A DNA stretch of 64,000 bases from Acinetobacter sp. XH1741 (GCF_041021895.1 NZ_CP157428.1:3410001-3474000), one strand, 5' to 3'; numbered from the stretch's first letter, positions 9,263 through 18,909 are shown. The notes: generated by a model not told the origin, from the sequence alone. Made by a program: numbers and translations.

Positions 9263-10237
9263 TTAGGCAATTTCGGCTGGAAATGCGATGACTTTTTCAA
9301 TTTTGACTTGGTCCGTTGCCACCATAAGTAATCGGTCTACACCTAAAGCAATACCTGAACATTCTGGCATACGAGGTAAAGCTGCCAACAAGTATTCATC
9401 TAATGGCATAACATGAAGCCCTTGCTTGGCGCGCTCTGCATTATCTGCTTCAAAGCGTGAACGTAACACCTCTGCGTCGAGCAATTCATCGTAAGCATTG
9501 GCAAGCTCTAAACCTTCAATATAAACTTCAAACCGCGCAGCGACTTCTTCGCCGTCTTCATCTACTTTTACTTTTGCCAAAGACGCCATTTCTGGTGGAA
9601 AGTCTGTTAAAAAGACAGGTGCATCAAAACCTAAACTTGGCTCAACAAAGTGCGAAAACAACAAATCCATATAGGCTAAACGGTCATTCCCCAAATCGAG
9701 GTTTAACCCTACCCGATTTGCAGTATCTTTAAGTTGTTTCAACGTTGCTTGCAAAGGATTTATGTCTAAACGATCTTGAAAGGCATGTTTATAACTTAAA
9801 ATAAACGGACGAACTTCGCCAAAACGATGCTGCAAACAGGTTTGTAATAAATCGGCTGTTTCATGCATTAAGGCTTTTAAGTCTAAACCCGGACGATACC
9901 ATTCGAGCATGGTAAATTCACTATTGTGTTTGCGCCCGTGTTCATCGTCTCGAAAAACCTTACAGATTTGATAAATCGGCCCACTGCCACTTGCCAATAA
10001 ACGCTTCATGGCAAACTCTGGTGAGGTCTGTAAATACTGTGTCTGCAACTTACCATTGATATGACGCAAAGTCTGAACCGATGCTAAATGTACATCGGTT
10101 ACACCTGCTTGTGACACAATCGGTGTTTCGACTTCCATAACATCACGTTCAGCAAAAAACTGACGTATTTGGGTATAAAGCTTAGCGCGAGCTTTTAAAG
10201 CATCAATTGAACAAGTAGGTTGATAACTTAAGCTCAT
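9263..10237 (-). CDS. epmA: elongation factor P--(R)-beta-lysine ligase EpmA
   Basis: EpmA (PoxA/GenX/YjeA) is a truncated class-II lysyl-tRNA synthetase paralogue that attaches beta-lysine to elongation factor P. The 324-residue protein matches E. coli in length. It keeps the class-II core (VMEVETPIVSQAGVTDVHL, LQTSPEFAMKRLLASG, QICKVFRDDE.G..HNSEFTMLEWYR) and the final motif 3 region GIALGVDRLLM. It has no N-terminal anticodon-binding domain. I chose the ATG at 10235-10237 because it overlaps the pdxB stop in an ATGA arrangement, indicating coupling. An upstream ATG at 10264 would lie within pdxB. Confidence 0.93.
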   Translation of the reverse strand: MSLSYQPTCSIDALKARAKLYTQIRQFFAERDVMEVETPIVSQAGVTDVHLASVQTLRHINGKLQTQYLQTSPEFAMKRLLASGSGPIYQICKVFRDDEHGRKHNSEFTMLEWYRPGLDLKALMHETADLLQTCLQHRFGEVRPFILSYKHAFQDRLDINPLQATLKQLKDTANRVGLNLDLGNDRLAYMDLLFSHFVEPSLGFDAPVFLTDFPPEMASLAKVKVDEDGEEVAARFEVYIEGLELANAYDELLDAEVLRSRFEADNAERAKQGLHVMPLDEYLLAALPRMPECSGIALGVDRLLMVATDQVKIEKVIAFPAEIA

Positions 10238-11301
10238 GCCGCTGGCCCCCCATATGCTGCCCATTCACGGCGCAGCGGATAATCTTTACGTAATAAATCA
10301 AATGCCTTTTGCTCTACTTTGCCATCTTTAACACAAGCACGTATATTGGCATCATCTTGAGCAATATCATAAATTTGAGATAGTTTTTGCTTTAATACCG
10401 CTTTCAAATCATGACCTGAAAAATAATCTTCACATGCAGGCAGCTGGGTTTCAAAACGCTTATTTATATCGAACCCAAACTGTTGGCAAAATGCTTCATA
10501 AATCATTTGAGTTCCGCGCGCCTTACCTTCTAGGCTATAGCCTGCAATATGTGGCGTTGCCAAAGCCAACATATTGAGAAGTTCTTCTGATATAACTGGT
10601 TCATGTTCAAATACATCGAGCACAACTTTACGCTGGGTACGTTGAATGTCTTCGATTAAAGCAGCTTCTTTCACGACTGGGCCACGTGCGCTATTAATTA
10701 AAATTGTGTCAGATGGAAGTGCTGCAAAAACATTTTCATCGAAAAGATGATAAGTAGCATGCTCGGCATTTTTGGTTAATGGCACATGTATTGAAATAGC
10801 ATTAGCTTGTTGCAATAGAGTTTGAAAGCTCACATTTTCAATTGAATCTAGCTGCACATATGGGTCAAAGCCAATGACGTTCCAACCAAGTAACCCCGCC
10901 ATATAGGCCAAACGTTTACCTACATTTCCAAGGCCAACGATGCCTAAAGTAAATTTTTCTTGTTGTTCTAAAAGTTTTGCATCTAAATGAAGTAGCGCTG
11001 TAATAACATATTCAGCAACCGCCTGTGCATTACAACCTGCGGCATTTGCCCAAGTAATGCCATGTTTTTCTAGGGCTTGAATATCTAAATGATCGGTACC
11101 GATTGTGGCACTACCCACATATTTTAATGCAGTATTTTCAATTAACTTTTCGTTTACTGCCGTGACTGAACGAACCAATAAAGCTTCAGCATCTTTTACA
11201 TCTGCATGAGTTAAGGTACGCCCCGCATGGTGTTGAATATCGCCAAATTCTGAAAAAAAGTAATCGGTAAATGCCAAATTTTCATCTGCGACGATTTTCA
11301 T
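10234..11301 (-). CDS. pdxB: erythronate-4-phosphate dehydrogenase
   Basis: PdxB oxidises 4-phospho-D-erythronate in the DXP-dependent route to pyridoxal phosphate. The 355-residue protein has the D-2-hydroxyacid dehydrogenase fold. The start MKIVADENLAF matches the MKILVDEN of E. coli. GSATIGTDHLD and AGCNAQAVAEYV are family signatures, and the NAD-binding loop is GIVGLGNVGKRLA. The catalytic Arg/Glu/His region appears in INSARGP, DVFEHEP and TPHIAGYSLEGK. I start at the ATG 11299-11301; a TTG three codons upstream is less likely. The stop overlaps the epmA start. Confidence 0.95.
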   Translation of the reverse strand: MKIVADENLAFTDYFFSEFGDIQHHAGRTLTHADVKDAEALLVRSVTAVNEKLIENTALKYVGSATIGTDHLDIQALEKHGITWANAAGCNAQAVAEYVITALLHLDAKLLEQQEKFTLGIVGLGNVGKRLAYMAGLLGWNVIGFDPYVQLDSIENVSFQTLLQQANAISIHVPLTKNAEHATYHLFDENVFAALPSDTILINSARGPVVKEAALIEDIQRTQRKVVLDVFEHEPVISEELLNMLALATPHIAGYSLEGKARGTQMIYEAFCQQFGFDINKRFETQLPACEDYFSGHDLKAVLKQKLSQIYDIAQDDANIRACVKDGKVEQKAFDLLRKDYPLRREWAAYGGPAA

Positions 11302-11405
11302 TGTCTGCAACCCATAGCTTATAAAAACGTTATTATCCTTTGAGTTGTAGCAAAGTACAATGTTCAGGGTATTAAATTAGTACAGGGCTTTACGTTCCAA
11401 TTTCA

Positions 11406-11798
11406 TTACAAGCCACCACCAAAATAAAAATACGCCGTTACCGCAAGTATGAACCAAATTAAAATAATAAGCGCAGCAACCAAATAGTTTCGTGGCCTTT
11501 TTTCCTGTGCATCGAGCCACTCTTTTGCTTGTTGTTCTGCATCGAAAATGACTTGTTGAGGCGTAAACTGAACGGCTAACCAAATTAGGATTGGTAAAAT
11601 AATGGCATCATCTATAAAACCTAAAATGGGAATAAAGTCCGGAATTAAATCGATTGGACTAAAAGCATAAGCCACCGCAATCACTGCAATAATTTTGGGC
11701 AATACTGGCATTTGAGGATGTCTTGACGCAAACCAAAGCATAATAATTTGTTTTTTTAGACGCTTTGCCCACTCTTTTATTGATTGTAACCAAGACAT
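11406..11798 (-). CDS. YkvA/DUF1232 family membrane protein
   Basis: This 130-residue protein carries the DUF1232 signature AYAFSPIDLIPDFIPILGF (about residues 44-62), followed by DD and a hydrophobic helix. It has a second membrane helix at the C-terminus (LVAALIILIWFILAVTAYFYF). Members of this family are small inner-membrane proteins without an assigned reaction. It sits between pdxB and fdhD with about 100-base gaps on each side, so it is probably transcribed on its own. Confidence 0.8.
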   Translation of the reverse strand: MSWLQSIKEWAKRLKKQIIMLWFASRHPQMPVLPKIIAVIAVAYAFSPIDLIPDFIPILGFIDDAIILPILIWLAVQFTPQQVIFDAEQQAKEWLDAQEKRPRNYLVAALIILIWFILAVTAYFYFGGGL

Positions 11799-11918
11799 TT
11801 AGACAGACTCTGAACCTTTAGAGCTTTATCATAATGTATAAAATTTATCCCTAGCTTAAAAGTGAAAATGAGTAAAAGAGATTTCACATAGATAATACGG
11901 CGTGATCTATTTTAAATT

Positions 11919-12710
11919 CTATAACTCTGTATATAAAACAAATCCATCTCCTCTACAAAAGCTTGCCAACGTTAGCCCAGATATTTTTGCTAAATGAATC
12001 GCCATACTGGTGGGTGCTGAAATTGAAGCCAGCAAAGCAATGTTGAGCTGGGCACATTTACGAATCAGTTCATAGCTTGCTCGACTGGTCATCACAACAA
12101 AACCTAAACTGGTGTCATGGTTTTCTTGCGCCAAATATCCGAGTAATTTGTCTAAGGCGTTATGGCGACCTACATCTTCAAACACTGCTACAATTTGGCC
12201 GTCCACGACCCACGCTGCTGCATGCGCCCCACCCGTTAAAGCAGTAATTTCTTGTTGGGCTTTCAAATGAGAAATGGCAGCCGGAATTTGCTCAAGCCAT
12301 GTTTTTGATGCCTGTGTGGTAATTTTAGGAACATCTAACTGAAACTGCTCTAAGCTTTCAATTCCACATAAACCACAGCCAGTACGCCCGACCATCATGC
12401 GGCGATGCTGTTTTAAAGCGGCAAATGCTCTCGATGAAATAGTCATTTCAACCGTAATACCCAATTCATTTTGATGCACATCAAGCGTATATAGCTCTTT
12501 TAAACTGGTCAAAATGCCTTCTGAAAGACTAAAACCTTTGGCAAATAATTCAACATCGGTTGGTGTTGCCATCATCACGGCATGAGAAATACCGTTATAG
12601 ACCAACGCAATTGGATATTCTTGAACAATATGATCTAAAACATTTTCAGATTCGTTTTTGTTAAACCGCTGTACTTGTAAGGTTTCAACGCCATAAGAAT
12701 GTGGTGTCAA
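11919..12710 (-). CDS. fdhD: formate dehydrogenase accessory sulfurtransferase FdhD
   Basis: FdhD passes sulfur from IscS to the molybdenum cofactor of formate dehydrogenases, which activates them. The 263-residue protein has the essential CxxC pair, Cys112 and Cys115, in GRTGCGLCG. It also has the family blocks LFAKGFSLSEGI, TGGAHAAAWV, FEDVGRHNALDK and VMTSRASYELIRK. It lies directly downstream of the molybdopterin oxidoreductase at 12790-15198 on the same strand, which is its likely client. A hairpin lies between the two genes. Confidence 0.95.
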   Translation of the reverse strand: MTPHSYGVETLQVQRFNKNESENVLDHIVQEYPIALVYNGISHAVMMATPTDVELFAKGFSLSEGILTSLKELYTLDVHQNELGITVEMTISSRAFAALKQHRRMMVGRTGCGLCGIESLEQFQLDVPKITTQASKTWLEQIPAAISHLKAQQEITALTGGAHAAAWVVDGQIVAVFEDVGRHNALDKLLGYLAQENHDTSLGFVVMTSRASYELIRKCAQLNIALLASISAPTSMAIHLAKISGLTLASFCRGDGFVLYTEL

Positions 12711-12729
12711 AATGAATTCCTTTATTTGG

Positions 12730-12756
12730 AAATGGCGCTTGTTAAGAGCGCCATTT
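12730..12756 (-). terminator. hairpin, candidate terminator/attenuator between the oxidoreductase gene and fdhD
   Basis: AAATGGCGCT (12730-12739) pairs perfectly with AGCGCCATTT (12747-12756) around a 7-nt loop. There is no long T run on either strand. It could partly separate expression of fdhD from the upstream gene. Confidence 0.5.
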
Positions 12757-12789
12757 GTTTAAATGATAAGTTTTAAGGTCACATTTGGC

Positions 12790-15198
12790 TTAAAGGCTAC
12801 TGACTTTCTTGTCGGCTTCTTCAGGGTCAACGGCTGTTGCCAAGTTAAAATGTTCTGGTGCATTTCCGGCATGCAAGATGACAGGAACGCTTTTTGAAGC
12901 CGGAATCTTGGCAAATTTATCGTGACTGCTTAAGGCCACCAATGGATTGGTTTCCGGATAGTAAGCGGCCAAGCTGCCCCGCGGAATGTTGTAAGGCACA
13001 ATACGGAAACTATGCACAATACGCTTCACGCCATCTGAGAACACACTTTCAATATCGACCCACTGATTTGCTTCGAAGCCCGCTTCATCAATATCGGCTT
13101 GATTCATAAACAACACACGGCGCTGACCAAACACACCACGGTAACGGTCATCGAGGCCATATAAAGTTGTATTGTACTGATCGTGAGAGCGAGTGGTCAT
13201 TAAGGTATAAACCTTACTTTGGGTATATGCCGCAGCGTACTGATTTTCTTTGTCAGCATAAACTTCTTCAAGTGGCATAATAATAAACTGCGCTTTACCA
13301 CTTTTTGTATTCCAGATGTGCTGATTGGCTGGATGTTCTAAATGGAAACCACCCGGGTTATAAACACGTAAATTAAAGTCATGGAACTCATCAAATACAT
13401 CGGCAATTGAGTCACGGATGCGGTCATAACTTTCGATGTACCATTTCCATTTAATCTGACTGTCTGGAAGTACCGCTTCTGCCATTCTTGCCACAATATC
13501 CGGCTCAGACAAAATATTTTTAGAAATTGGGGTATTGCGCCCTGCCGACAAGTGAACATTACTCATAGAGTCTTCAACCGAAATTGCTTGCGGGCCATGA
13601 AGCTGCTCATCAATTTCAGTACGGCCTAAACATGGCAAAATAAGCGCATCTTTACCACATACCAAATGGCTACGATTTAACTTTGTTGCGACATGAACAG
13701 TTAAAGCACATTTTCTAAGTGCTTCTTGGGTATATGGTGTATCGGGGGTTGCAACTGCAAAGTTTCCGCCTAAACCAATAAAGACTTTAACCTCGCCTTC
13801 AGCCATGGCTTTAATGGTTTCGACCACACCATGCCCATTTTTTCTTGGCGATTTAATTCCAAACACGCGGTCAATGTTGTCGAGTAATTTAGGGCTAGGT
13901 AACTCATTAATGCCCATCGTGCGGTCGCCTTGCACGTTACTGTGCCCACGAACAGGACAAAGACCTGCACCCGGTCTACCAATTTGACCACGCGCCAACA
14001 ATAAATTTGCCAACATATGTACGTTAGCAGTTCCGTGACGGTGCTGGGTAATGCCCATACCCCAACAGAAAATTGAACGCTCAGAGTCTAAAAACAGTTT
14101 GGCGAGTTTTTCTAAATGTTCAGGCGATAAACCTGAATGCTTATAAATATCTGCCCACTCGGTTCTTTCTACCTCAGCAATCATTTCATCGAAACCAACC
14201 GTATTGACCGCAATAAAGTTTCGATCAAAAACACTCGGTTTACCGGAGGCAATTGCTTTTTTATCCCATTCATTTAAGTGCTTTAACATCCCCAACATGA
14301 GTGCATAGTCACCCCCAATTTTAGGCTGGAAATAATAACGACTAATTGGCGTACTGCCGTTGGTCATCATTTCAAGTGGGGCCTGCGGGTCTTGGAAACG
14401 CTCTAAACCTCGTTCTTTAATTGGGTTAATCGCAATAATGTTGCCGCCGCGTTTAGACACCTCACGCAAAGTACCTAACATACGTGGATGGTTGGTTCCC
14501 GGGTTATGCCCAAAACTAAAAATAGCATCGGCTATATCGAAGTCATCTAGAGTGACAGTGCCCTTTCCTAAACCAATCGAGTCAAGTAAACCGACACTTG
14601 TGGTTTCATGGCACATGTTCGAACAGTCTGGAAAGTTATTTGTTCCAAAGCTTCGCACAAACAATTGATATAAAAATGCGGCTTCGTTACTAGCACGGCC
14701 CGATGTATAAAACGCCGCTTGGTCTGGGTTGTCTAGCGCATGTAAATGTTGAGCAATGAGCTTAAATGCATCATCCCATGAAATAGGGACATATTTATCG
14801 GTTGCAGCGTCATAACGAACTGGGTCTGTTAAACGGCCTAAGTCTTCTAGGAAAAAGTCACTTTGTTCTGACAGCCAACTGACGGTATGACCTGCGAAAT
14901 ATTCAGGAGTCACTGTTTTACTGGTTGCTTCAAAGGCAACCGCTTTTGCGCCATTTTCACAAAAGTTAAAAGCATGGGCATCTTTCTTTTCTGGCCATGC
15001 ACAGCCGGGACAGTCAAAACCTGTTGGCTGGTTAATGTTAAGTAAGGTAATTGAGCCTTTGCCTAAAATATCTTGTCGCTTTAAGTTTCGGGCAACGCTA
15101 AGCAGTGCGCCCCACCCGCCAGCAGGATGAGTATATGGCTCAATTCGCGCAAAACTATTATTTTCCTGTATATGCTTTTGTTCTTCTGAATTATCCAC
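12790..15198 (-). CDS. FdhF/YdeP-family molybdopterin oxidoreductase
   Basis: This 802-residue protein belongs to the FdhF/YdeP branch of molybdopterin-dependent oxidoreductases. It has the branch motif FDCPGCAWPE near the N-terminus in place of a four-Cys iron-sulfur motif. SNMCHETTS, FGHNPGTNHPRM, CPVRGHSNVQGDRTMGI and FIGLGGNFAVATPDT are visible. A C-terminal cofactor-binding domain follows (MTTRSHDQYNTTLYG). Cofactor binding is known for the family; the substrate of this member is unknown (formate is often assumed, and YdeP is linked to acid resistance). The start is the GTG at 15196-15198, preceded by an excellent GAGGA site 7 bases upstream; a GTG at 15243 lacks this. fdhD follows. Confidence 0.88.
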   Translation of the reverse strand: MDNSEEQKHIQENNSFARIEPYTHPAGGWGALLSVARNLKRQDILGKGSITLLNINQPTGFDCPGCAWPEKKDAHAFNFCENGAKAVAFEATSKTVTPEYFAGHTVSWLSEQSDFFLEDLGRLTDPVRYDAATDKYVPISWDDAFKLIAQHLHALDNPDQAAFYTSGRASNEAAFLYQLFVRSFGTNNFPDCSNMCHETTSVGLLDSIGLGKGTVTLDDFDIADAIFSFGHNPGTNHPRMLGTLREVSKRGGNIIAINPIKERGLERFQDPQAPLEMMTNGSTPISRYYFQPKIGGDYALMLGMLKHLNEWDKKAIASGKPSVFDRNFIAVNTVGFDEMIAEVERTEWADIYKHSGLSPEHLEKLAKLFLDSERSIFCWGMGITQHRHGTANVHMLANLLLARGQIGRPGAGLCPVRGHSNVQGDRTMGINELPSPKLLDNIDRVFGIKSPRKNGHGVVETIKAMAEGEVKVFIGLGGNFAVATPDTPYTQEALRKCALTVHVATKLNRSHLVCGKDALILPCLGRTEIDEQLHGPQAISVEDSMSNVHLSAGRNTPISKNILSEPDIVARMAEAVLPDSQIKWKWYIESYDRIRDSIADVFDEFHDFNLRVYNPGGFHLEHPANQHIWNTKSGKAQFIIMPLEEVYADKENQYAAAYTQSKVYTLMTTRSHDQYNTTLYGLDDRYRGVFGQRRVLFMNQADIDEAGFEANQWVDIESVFSDGVKRIVHSFRIVPYNIPRGSLAAYYPETNPLVALSSHDKFAKIPASKSVPVILHAGNAPEHFNLATAVDPEEADKKVSSL

Positions 15199-15588
15199 TT
15201 CTTCATCCTCATATTTTTTGCACAACAGGCTCAGTGAAATCACAATTTAATTATGGTTTGATCAAAGCTGCCCGCTGCTTAACTGATTCGTAGAGTCGGC
15301 TTTTTATGTTATTGCTCATTTTTAAAAGCTGGCTCAACCATGCTTATAATATGTGCCATATTCTTTCCAATTACAATCATTCAGGCTCACCGCAGTATTT
15401 ATATAAAAACATATAAAACAATAGGTTAAAAATTTATTAGTTCTCTTTTTTACAGATAAAAACATTATGGGCTTTCATTTTTAACAGAGTGAAAGTGTTT
15501 TAAATTTGACACTTACATGAGTTTATCTATGTTTTTTTCGTATTAAGCAGTATAAAACAATGAGAAATCTATTCGTATTAGAGCATTT
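15199..15588. other. divergent intergenic region
   Basis: This gap of about 390 bases separates the divergent oxidoreductase and glycerate kinase genes. It is AT-rich. I see a candidate promoter for the kinase at 15506-15533 and no ORF or convincing structure elsewhere. Confidence 0.6.
15506..15533 (+). promoter_or_regulatory. candidate sigma70 promoter for glycerate kinase
   Basis: A consensus -35 TTGACA (15506-15511) is followed after 16 bases by TATGTT (15528-15533). Transcription would start about 50 bases before the ATG. Confidence 0.5.
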
Positions 15589-16731
15589 ATGAAGATTGTA
15601 ATTGCCCCCGATTCTTTTAAAGACAGCTTATCTGCTTTGAAGGTAGCTCAAGCGATTGCCAAAGGATGGCAAGCGGTTTTCCCGCATGTAGAAACTGTTT
15701 TATGCCCTATGGCAGACGGTGGTGAAGGAACCATTGAAGCTGTTTTAGAAGTCTGCAATGGTCAATGGCGTGAAAAAACTGTAGTCGGGCCACTAGGAAA
15801 ACCTGTCCAAGCCAAATGGGGATGGTTAGAACAACAGAAAATCGCCATTATTGAAATGGCGCAAGCCAGTGGCATACAGCTCGTCCCGCCGTCTGAGCGA
15901 GACGCTTGCCACAGCACAACCTTTGGCACAGGTGAGCTTATACTGGATGCTTTAGATGCAGGTGCAAAAGATATTATTTTAACCGTGGGTGGTAGTGCTA
16001 CTAATGATGGCGGTACAGGATTACTCAGTGCTTTGGGTGCGGTTTTACTCGATGCTAATAAAAATGTTTTACCCACAGGCGGGCTTGCTCTAAGCAACTT
16101 ATCAAAAATTGATTTAACACACTTTGACCCACGTATTCAGCAAACCCAATTTTTACTGGCTGCCGATGTTCGCAATCCACTTTGCGGCCCAAACGGTGCA
16201 TCCCATATTTTTGGCCCACAAAAAGGCGCTTCCCCAGCCCAAGTAAAGTTACTTGACCAAGCCCTTGCCCATTTTGCCGATGTCTCTGCTGAGCTTTTGG
16301 GTTTCGACAAACGAGATGAAGTAGGTTCTGGCGCTGCCGGAGGTTTAGGCTTTGCTGCCAAAAGTTATTTAAATGCGGCGTTTAAAGCTGGTGTTAAAGT
16401 GGTAGCCGAACTGAATCAACTTGAGCAGAAAATTGCTCATGCCGATTGGGTGATTACAGGCGAAGGTAAATTTGACCAACAGACTTTAAGCGGCAAAACA
16501 GTGTTTGGGGTGAGTCAAATTGCTAAAGCGCACAATGTTCCTGTGGTTGTGATTGCAGGGACTTTAGGCGAAGGCTACCAAGCGCTTTATGAGCATGGAG
16601 TTACTGCGGCTTTTTCACTCGCCAATGGCCCTATGCCTTTAGAACAAGCCTGCAAGCATGCAGCCGAACTGATTTACGAGCGAACTATCGATATTGCGAG
16701 ATTAATTCAGTTTAATATGAACTCACTTTAA
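15589..16731 (+). CDS. glycerate kinase (type II, GarK/GlxK family)
   Basis: Glycerate kinases of this family phosphorylate D-glycerate to 2- (or 3-) phosphoglycerate in the cytoplasm, feeding glyoxylate or sugar-acid breakdown into glycolysis. The 380-residue protein opens with the signature IAPDSFKDSLSA. It also has CPMADGGEGT, VGGSATNDGGTG and the C-terminal VITGEGKFDQQTLSGK motif. Length matches E. coli GarK/GlxK (about 381). No other glycerate-pathway genes are beside it. Confidence 0.93.
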   Translation: MKIVIAPDSFKDSLSALKVAQAIAKGWQAVFPHVETVLCPMADGGEGTIEAVLEVCNGQWREKTVVGPLGKPVQAKWGWLEQQKIAIIEMAQASGIQLVPPSERDACHSTTFGTGELILDALDAGAKDIILTVGGSATNDGGTGLLSALGAVLLDANKNVLPTGGLALSNLSKIDLTHFDPRIQQTQFLLAADVRNPLCGPNGASHIFGPQKGASPAQVKLLDQALAHFADVSAELLGFDKRDEVGSGAAGGLGFAAKSYLNAAFKAGVKVVAELNQLEQKIAHADWVITGEGKFDQQTLSGKTVFGVSQIAKAHNVPVVVIAGTLGEGYQALYEHGVTAAFSLANGPMPLEQACKHAAELIYERTIDIARLIQFNMNSL

Positions 16732-16782
16732 ACATTACTTTGTTATTTTTAAAACGGTTAAACCAAGAAATAGGAAAATCTT

Positions 16783-17388
16783 ATGAATGTTATTGATGCT
16801 CTCCGTAACCGCCGTGCAATTAAGCGCTTCGACCCTGCTTTCCAGTTATCTGAAGAAAACAAAAAGCAATTATTACAAGAAGTTTTAGCAAATGCACCAA
16901 GTGCTTTTAACTTACAACACTGGCGTCCAGTGATTGTTGAAGATGCTGAGTTAAGACAAAAGATTCGCGCTATTGCTTGGGATCAGCCACAAGTTACAGA
17001 AGCATCTTTACTGATTGTGTTATGTGCCAAAGTCAATACATGGGAAGTTGATGCTAAGCGTGTATGGGATGGCGCGACTCCTGAAGTTCAAAATATTATG
17101 GTTGGCGCAATTGACCAATATTACCGTGACCGTCCACAAACCCAACGTGACGAAGTGATGCGTAGTGCTGGTATTTTTGCGCAAACATTGATGTTACTTG
17201 CGCAAGAGCATGGCTTAGATAGCTGCCCTATGGATGGTTTTGACTTTGACGCTATGGCAAAGCTTATTAACTTACCTGAAGATCATGTGGTGTGTTTAAT
17301 GATTGCTGTGGGTAAATCAGCATCTCAGCCTTACCCTCGCGTGGGCAAACTTCCTTATGATGATGTAATTATTAAAAATACATTCTAA
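16783..17388 (+). CDS. nitroreductase family protein
   Basis: This 201-residue protein has the FMN-dependent nitroreductase fold. The N-terminal RRAIKRFDP motif and APSAFNLQHWRPV provide FMN contacts. A central LLAQEHGLDSCPMDGFD block and a closing VVCLMIAVGKSA segment are also present. Such enzymes reduce quinones, nitro-compounds or enals with NAD(P)H; the substrate here cannot be told. It follows glycerate kinase by about 50 bases on the same strand and may be co-transcribed. It converges on the TetR gene across a hairpin. Confidence 0.85.
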   Translation: MNVIDALRNRRAIKRFDPAFQLSEENKKQLLQEVLANAPSAFNLQHWRPVIVEDAELRQKIRAIAWDQPQVTEASLLIVLCAKVNTWEVDAKRVWDGATPEVQNIMVGAIDQYYRDRPQTQRDEVMRSAGIFAQTLMLLAQEHGLDSCPMDGFDFDAMAKLINLPEDHVVCLMIAVGKSASQPYPRVGKLPYDDVIIKNTF

Positions 17389-17405
17389 GTTGTTATTTAA
17401 ATTTT

Positions 17406-17444
17406 AGGCTTCCCATTAGTTTTAATATCACTATTTGGAAGCCT
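17406..17444. terminator. candidate terminator between nitroreductase and tetR genes
   Basis: AGGCTTCC (17406-17413) pairs with GGAAGCCT (17437-17444), followed by TTAATTT. The loop of 23 bases is long, which lowers confidence. Confidence 0.5.
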
Positions 17445-17480
17445 TTAATTTGGAATTTATTATAAAGTGGTCTTTAGTTT

Positions 17481-18035
17481 CTATTTAAACTGTCTTAAAA
17501 AGCGCATTAATAATCTCTCATTTTCATCGGCCTGTTCTGACATTAAAAGCTGGAGAATTGCGCCATCAATCATATATAAAAACAGTCTGGCATCAGTAAA
17601 AGCAACATCAGCTTTGAGTAATCTAAGCTGGCTATAAATTTCATTGGTCAGCCATGTTCTATACCTTACTGCGGTCTGAAAAGCGTTTGGATAGCTGTTT
17701 TTAGTTTCAAAAATGGCCTTAAATAATAAGTAATACTGCCCCTCTAAGTCGGTATGTAATTCATAAAGATTTTTGAGTTTATCGATTGTGCTTGTGTCAT
17801 GGTCGTACTCCACCATTGCAACCACTTGGTCTTGCAGCCGTTCTTTTTGCACAATTAGGCAGATATCAATGAAGCGTTCTTTAGAGTGAAAATAATTATA
17901 AAACGTCATTTTATTCACTTCAGTTTCTCTCACAATTTTGTCGACACCGACCATGTGAAAGCCACCGTAGTGGAATAAATCGATCCCTTTTTTAACAACT
18001 TCAAAAGCACGTGTTGGGAGAGTTAAATTTGGCAT
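17481..18035 (-). CDS. TetR family transcriptional regulator
   Basis: This 184-residue repressor-type protein has the TetR helix-turn-helix near its N-terminus: GGFHMVGVDKIVRE followed by TEVNKMTFYNYFHSKERF. The C-terminal ligand domain shows no recognisable subfamily. I chose the ATG at 18033-18035 (MPNLTLP) since it places the HTH at the usual distance; an upstream in-frame ATG would add 38 residues of non-family sequence. Its target is unknown. The convergent nitroreductase is a neighbour but not divergent, so it is not an obvious target. Confidence 0.82.
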   Translation of the reverse strand: MPNLTLPTRAFEVVKKGIDLFHYGGFHMVGVDKIVRETEVNKMTFYNYFHSKERFIDICLIVQKERLQDQVVAMVEYDHDTSTIDKLKNLYELHTDLEGQYYLLFKAIFETKNSYPNAFQTAVRYRTWLTNEIYSQLRLLKADVAFTDARLFLYMIDGAILQLLMSEQADENERLLMRFLRQFK

Positions 18036-18909
18036 AGTTTTACCGTTATAAAATAATTTTTTGTTGTATGTAAAAGAGATATAAAAAGCCTGTGCCTTTT
18101 TTGGGAGAAAAAAAGGCACAGCAAAGCCGTAAGACAGTGCTTGGCACATCTCAAGTTTTATTGTTGCTAAGTTTTTAGTCGTGAAGATTTAAAGTCTAAT
18201 CCGCCTAATATTGATCAAACTTGTTAAAAAAATATGTGGTGTCGTTATAGCTTTTGGCAAAGGCTGCCAAGAAATAATGGATGTACAAAGCCAACTCCTT
18301 TTTATTGGGAGTTCTGCCAGACATTTATAGAATTATGGTGGCAGAACGAGAAAGGGTTCGCAGACTAGTAATAACTCAAACTAGCACACCCGAGGGTGTC
18401 CCTCTCCCGTCCTACCGCTACGGGAAAGGAACGAGTGGCTACCACACAAGAGTAGTCCTCAGAAGGAATGGCTCTGATGCGGGAGTTATTATTCAGTCTG
18501 CGACGACTGACTGGCAATGTGGCCAGCAGGCAAAGAATAGTGCCCAACCCTTTTGCAGTCAAGCATAGAAAATGACATTTGTTTTAAATTAGATCATTAA
18601 AAAGTAAGGATAAATAATCAGTGAGTTATTGTTAAATGGGGGTTTATAAAGGGGGTAAAGTAATGTAGTCTTGGGAGTTCGCATAGAATAAGAATAGTAT
18701 TGAGCTAAATATAAAATAAATGGAACAACTACTAAGGAAATTTATAGCCAATTTTCTACTTACTTTTAAATTATTTTGAATGGAATGCTATTACAGAACT
18801 GCAGAAAACACAGCTAGTTGGAGATGCCAAGTATAAATAAAATAATAAATTTATTATTTTATAAAAATATTTTAATATCAGATCATGACTTACTAACATT
18901 GATAACTAG
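18036..18909. other. gene-poor stretch at the start of the accessory region
   Basis: About 870 bases lie between tetR and the caspase-like gene. The centre (18281-18571) holds a short Ash/Icd-like ORF of distinctly higher GC. The 340 bases before the caspase-like gene are very AT-rich, with no ORF or clear promoter that I can support. Confidence 0.6.
18281..18571 (+). CDS. Ash/Icd-like short ORF of P4-type satellites (probable remnant)
   Basis: This short frame (up to 95 residues; an internal ATG gives 77) contains LPDIYRIMVAERE followed by a Thr/Ser/Gly-rich, Arg-rich stretch and a Cys-containing tail. The pattern recalls the Ash or host-cell-division-inhibitor-like ORFs that overlap the regulatory region of P4-like satellite phages. 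In those elements the DNA itself encodes an immunity RNA, so the frame may be incidental to a structured RNA. Short hairpins are visible, such as ACACCCGAGGGTGT near 18386. No neighbouring satellite genes are intact. The call comes from pattern memory and is weak. Confidence 0.35.

Noticed and set aside
14360..14668. Plus-strand frame inside the molybdopterin oxidoreductase gene
   Set aside because: Antisense to a well-supported coding sequence with conserved motifs in that stretch.
18365..18562. Minus-strand frame overlapping the Ash/Icd-like ORF
   Set aside because: No ribosome site or recognisable pattern; it is a by-product of the GC-richer segment.
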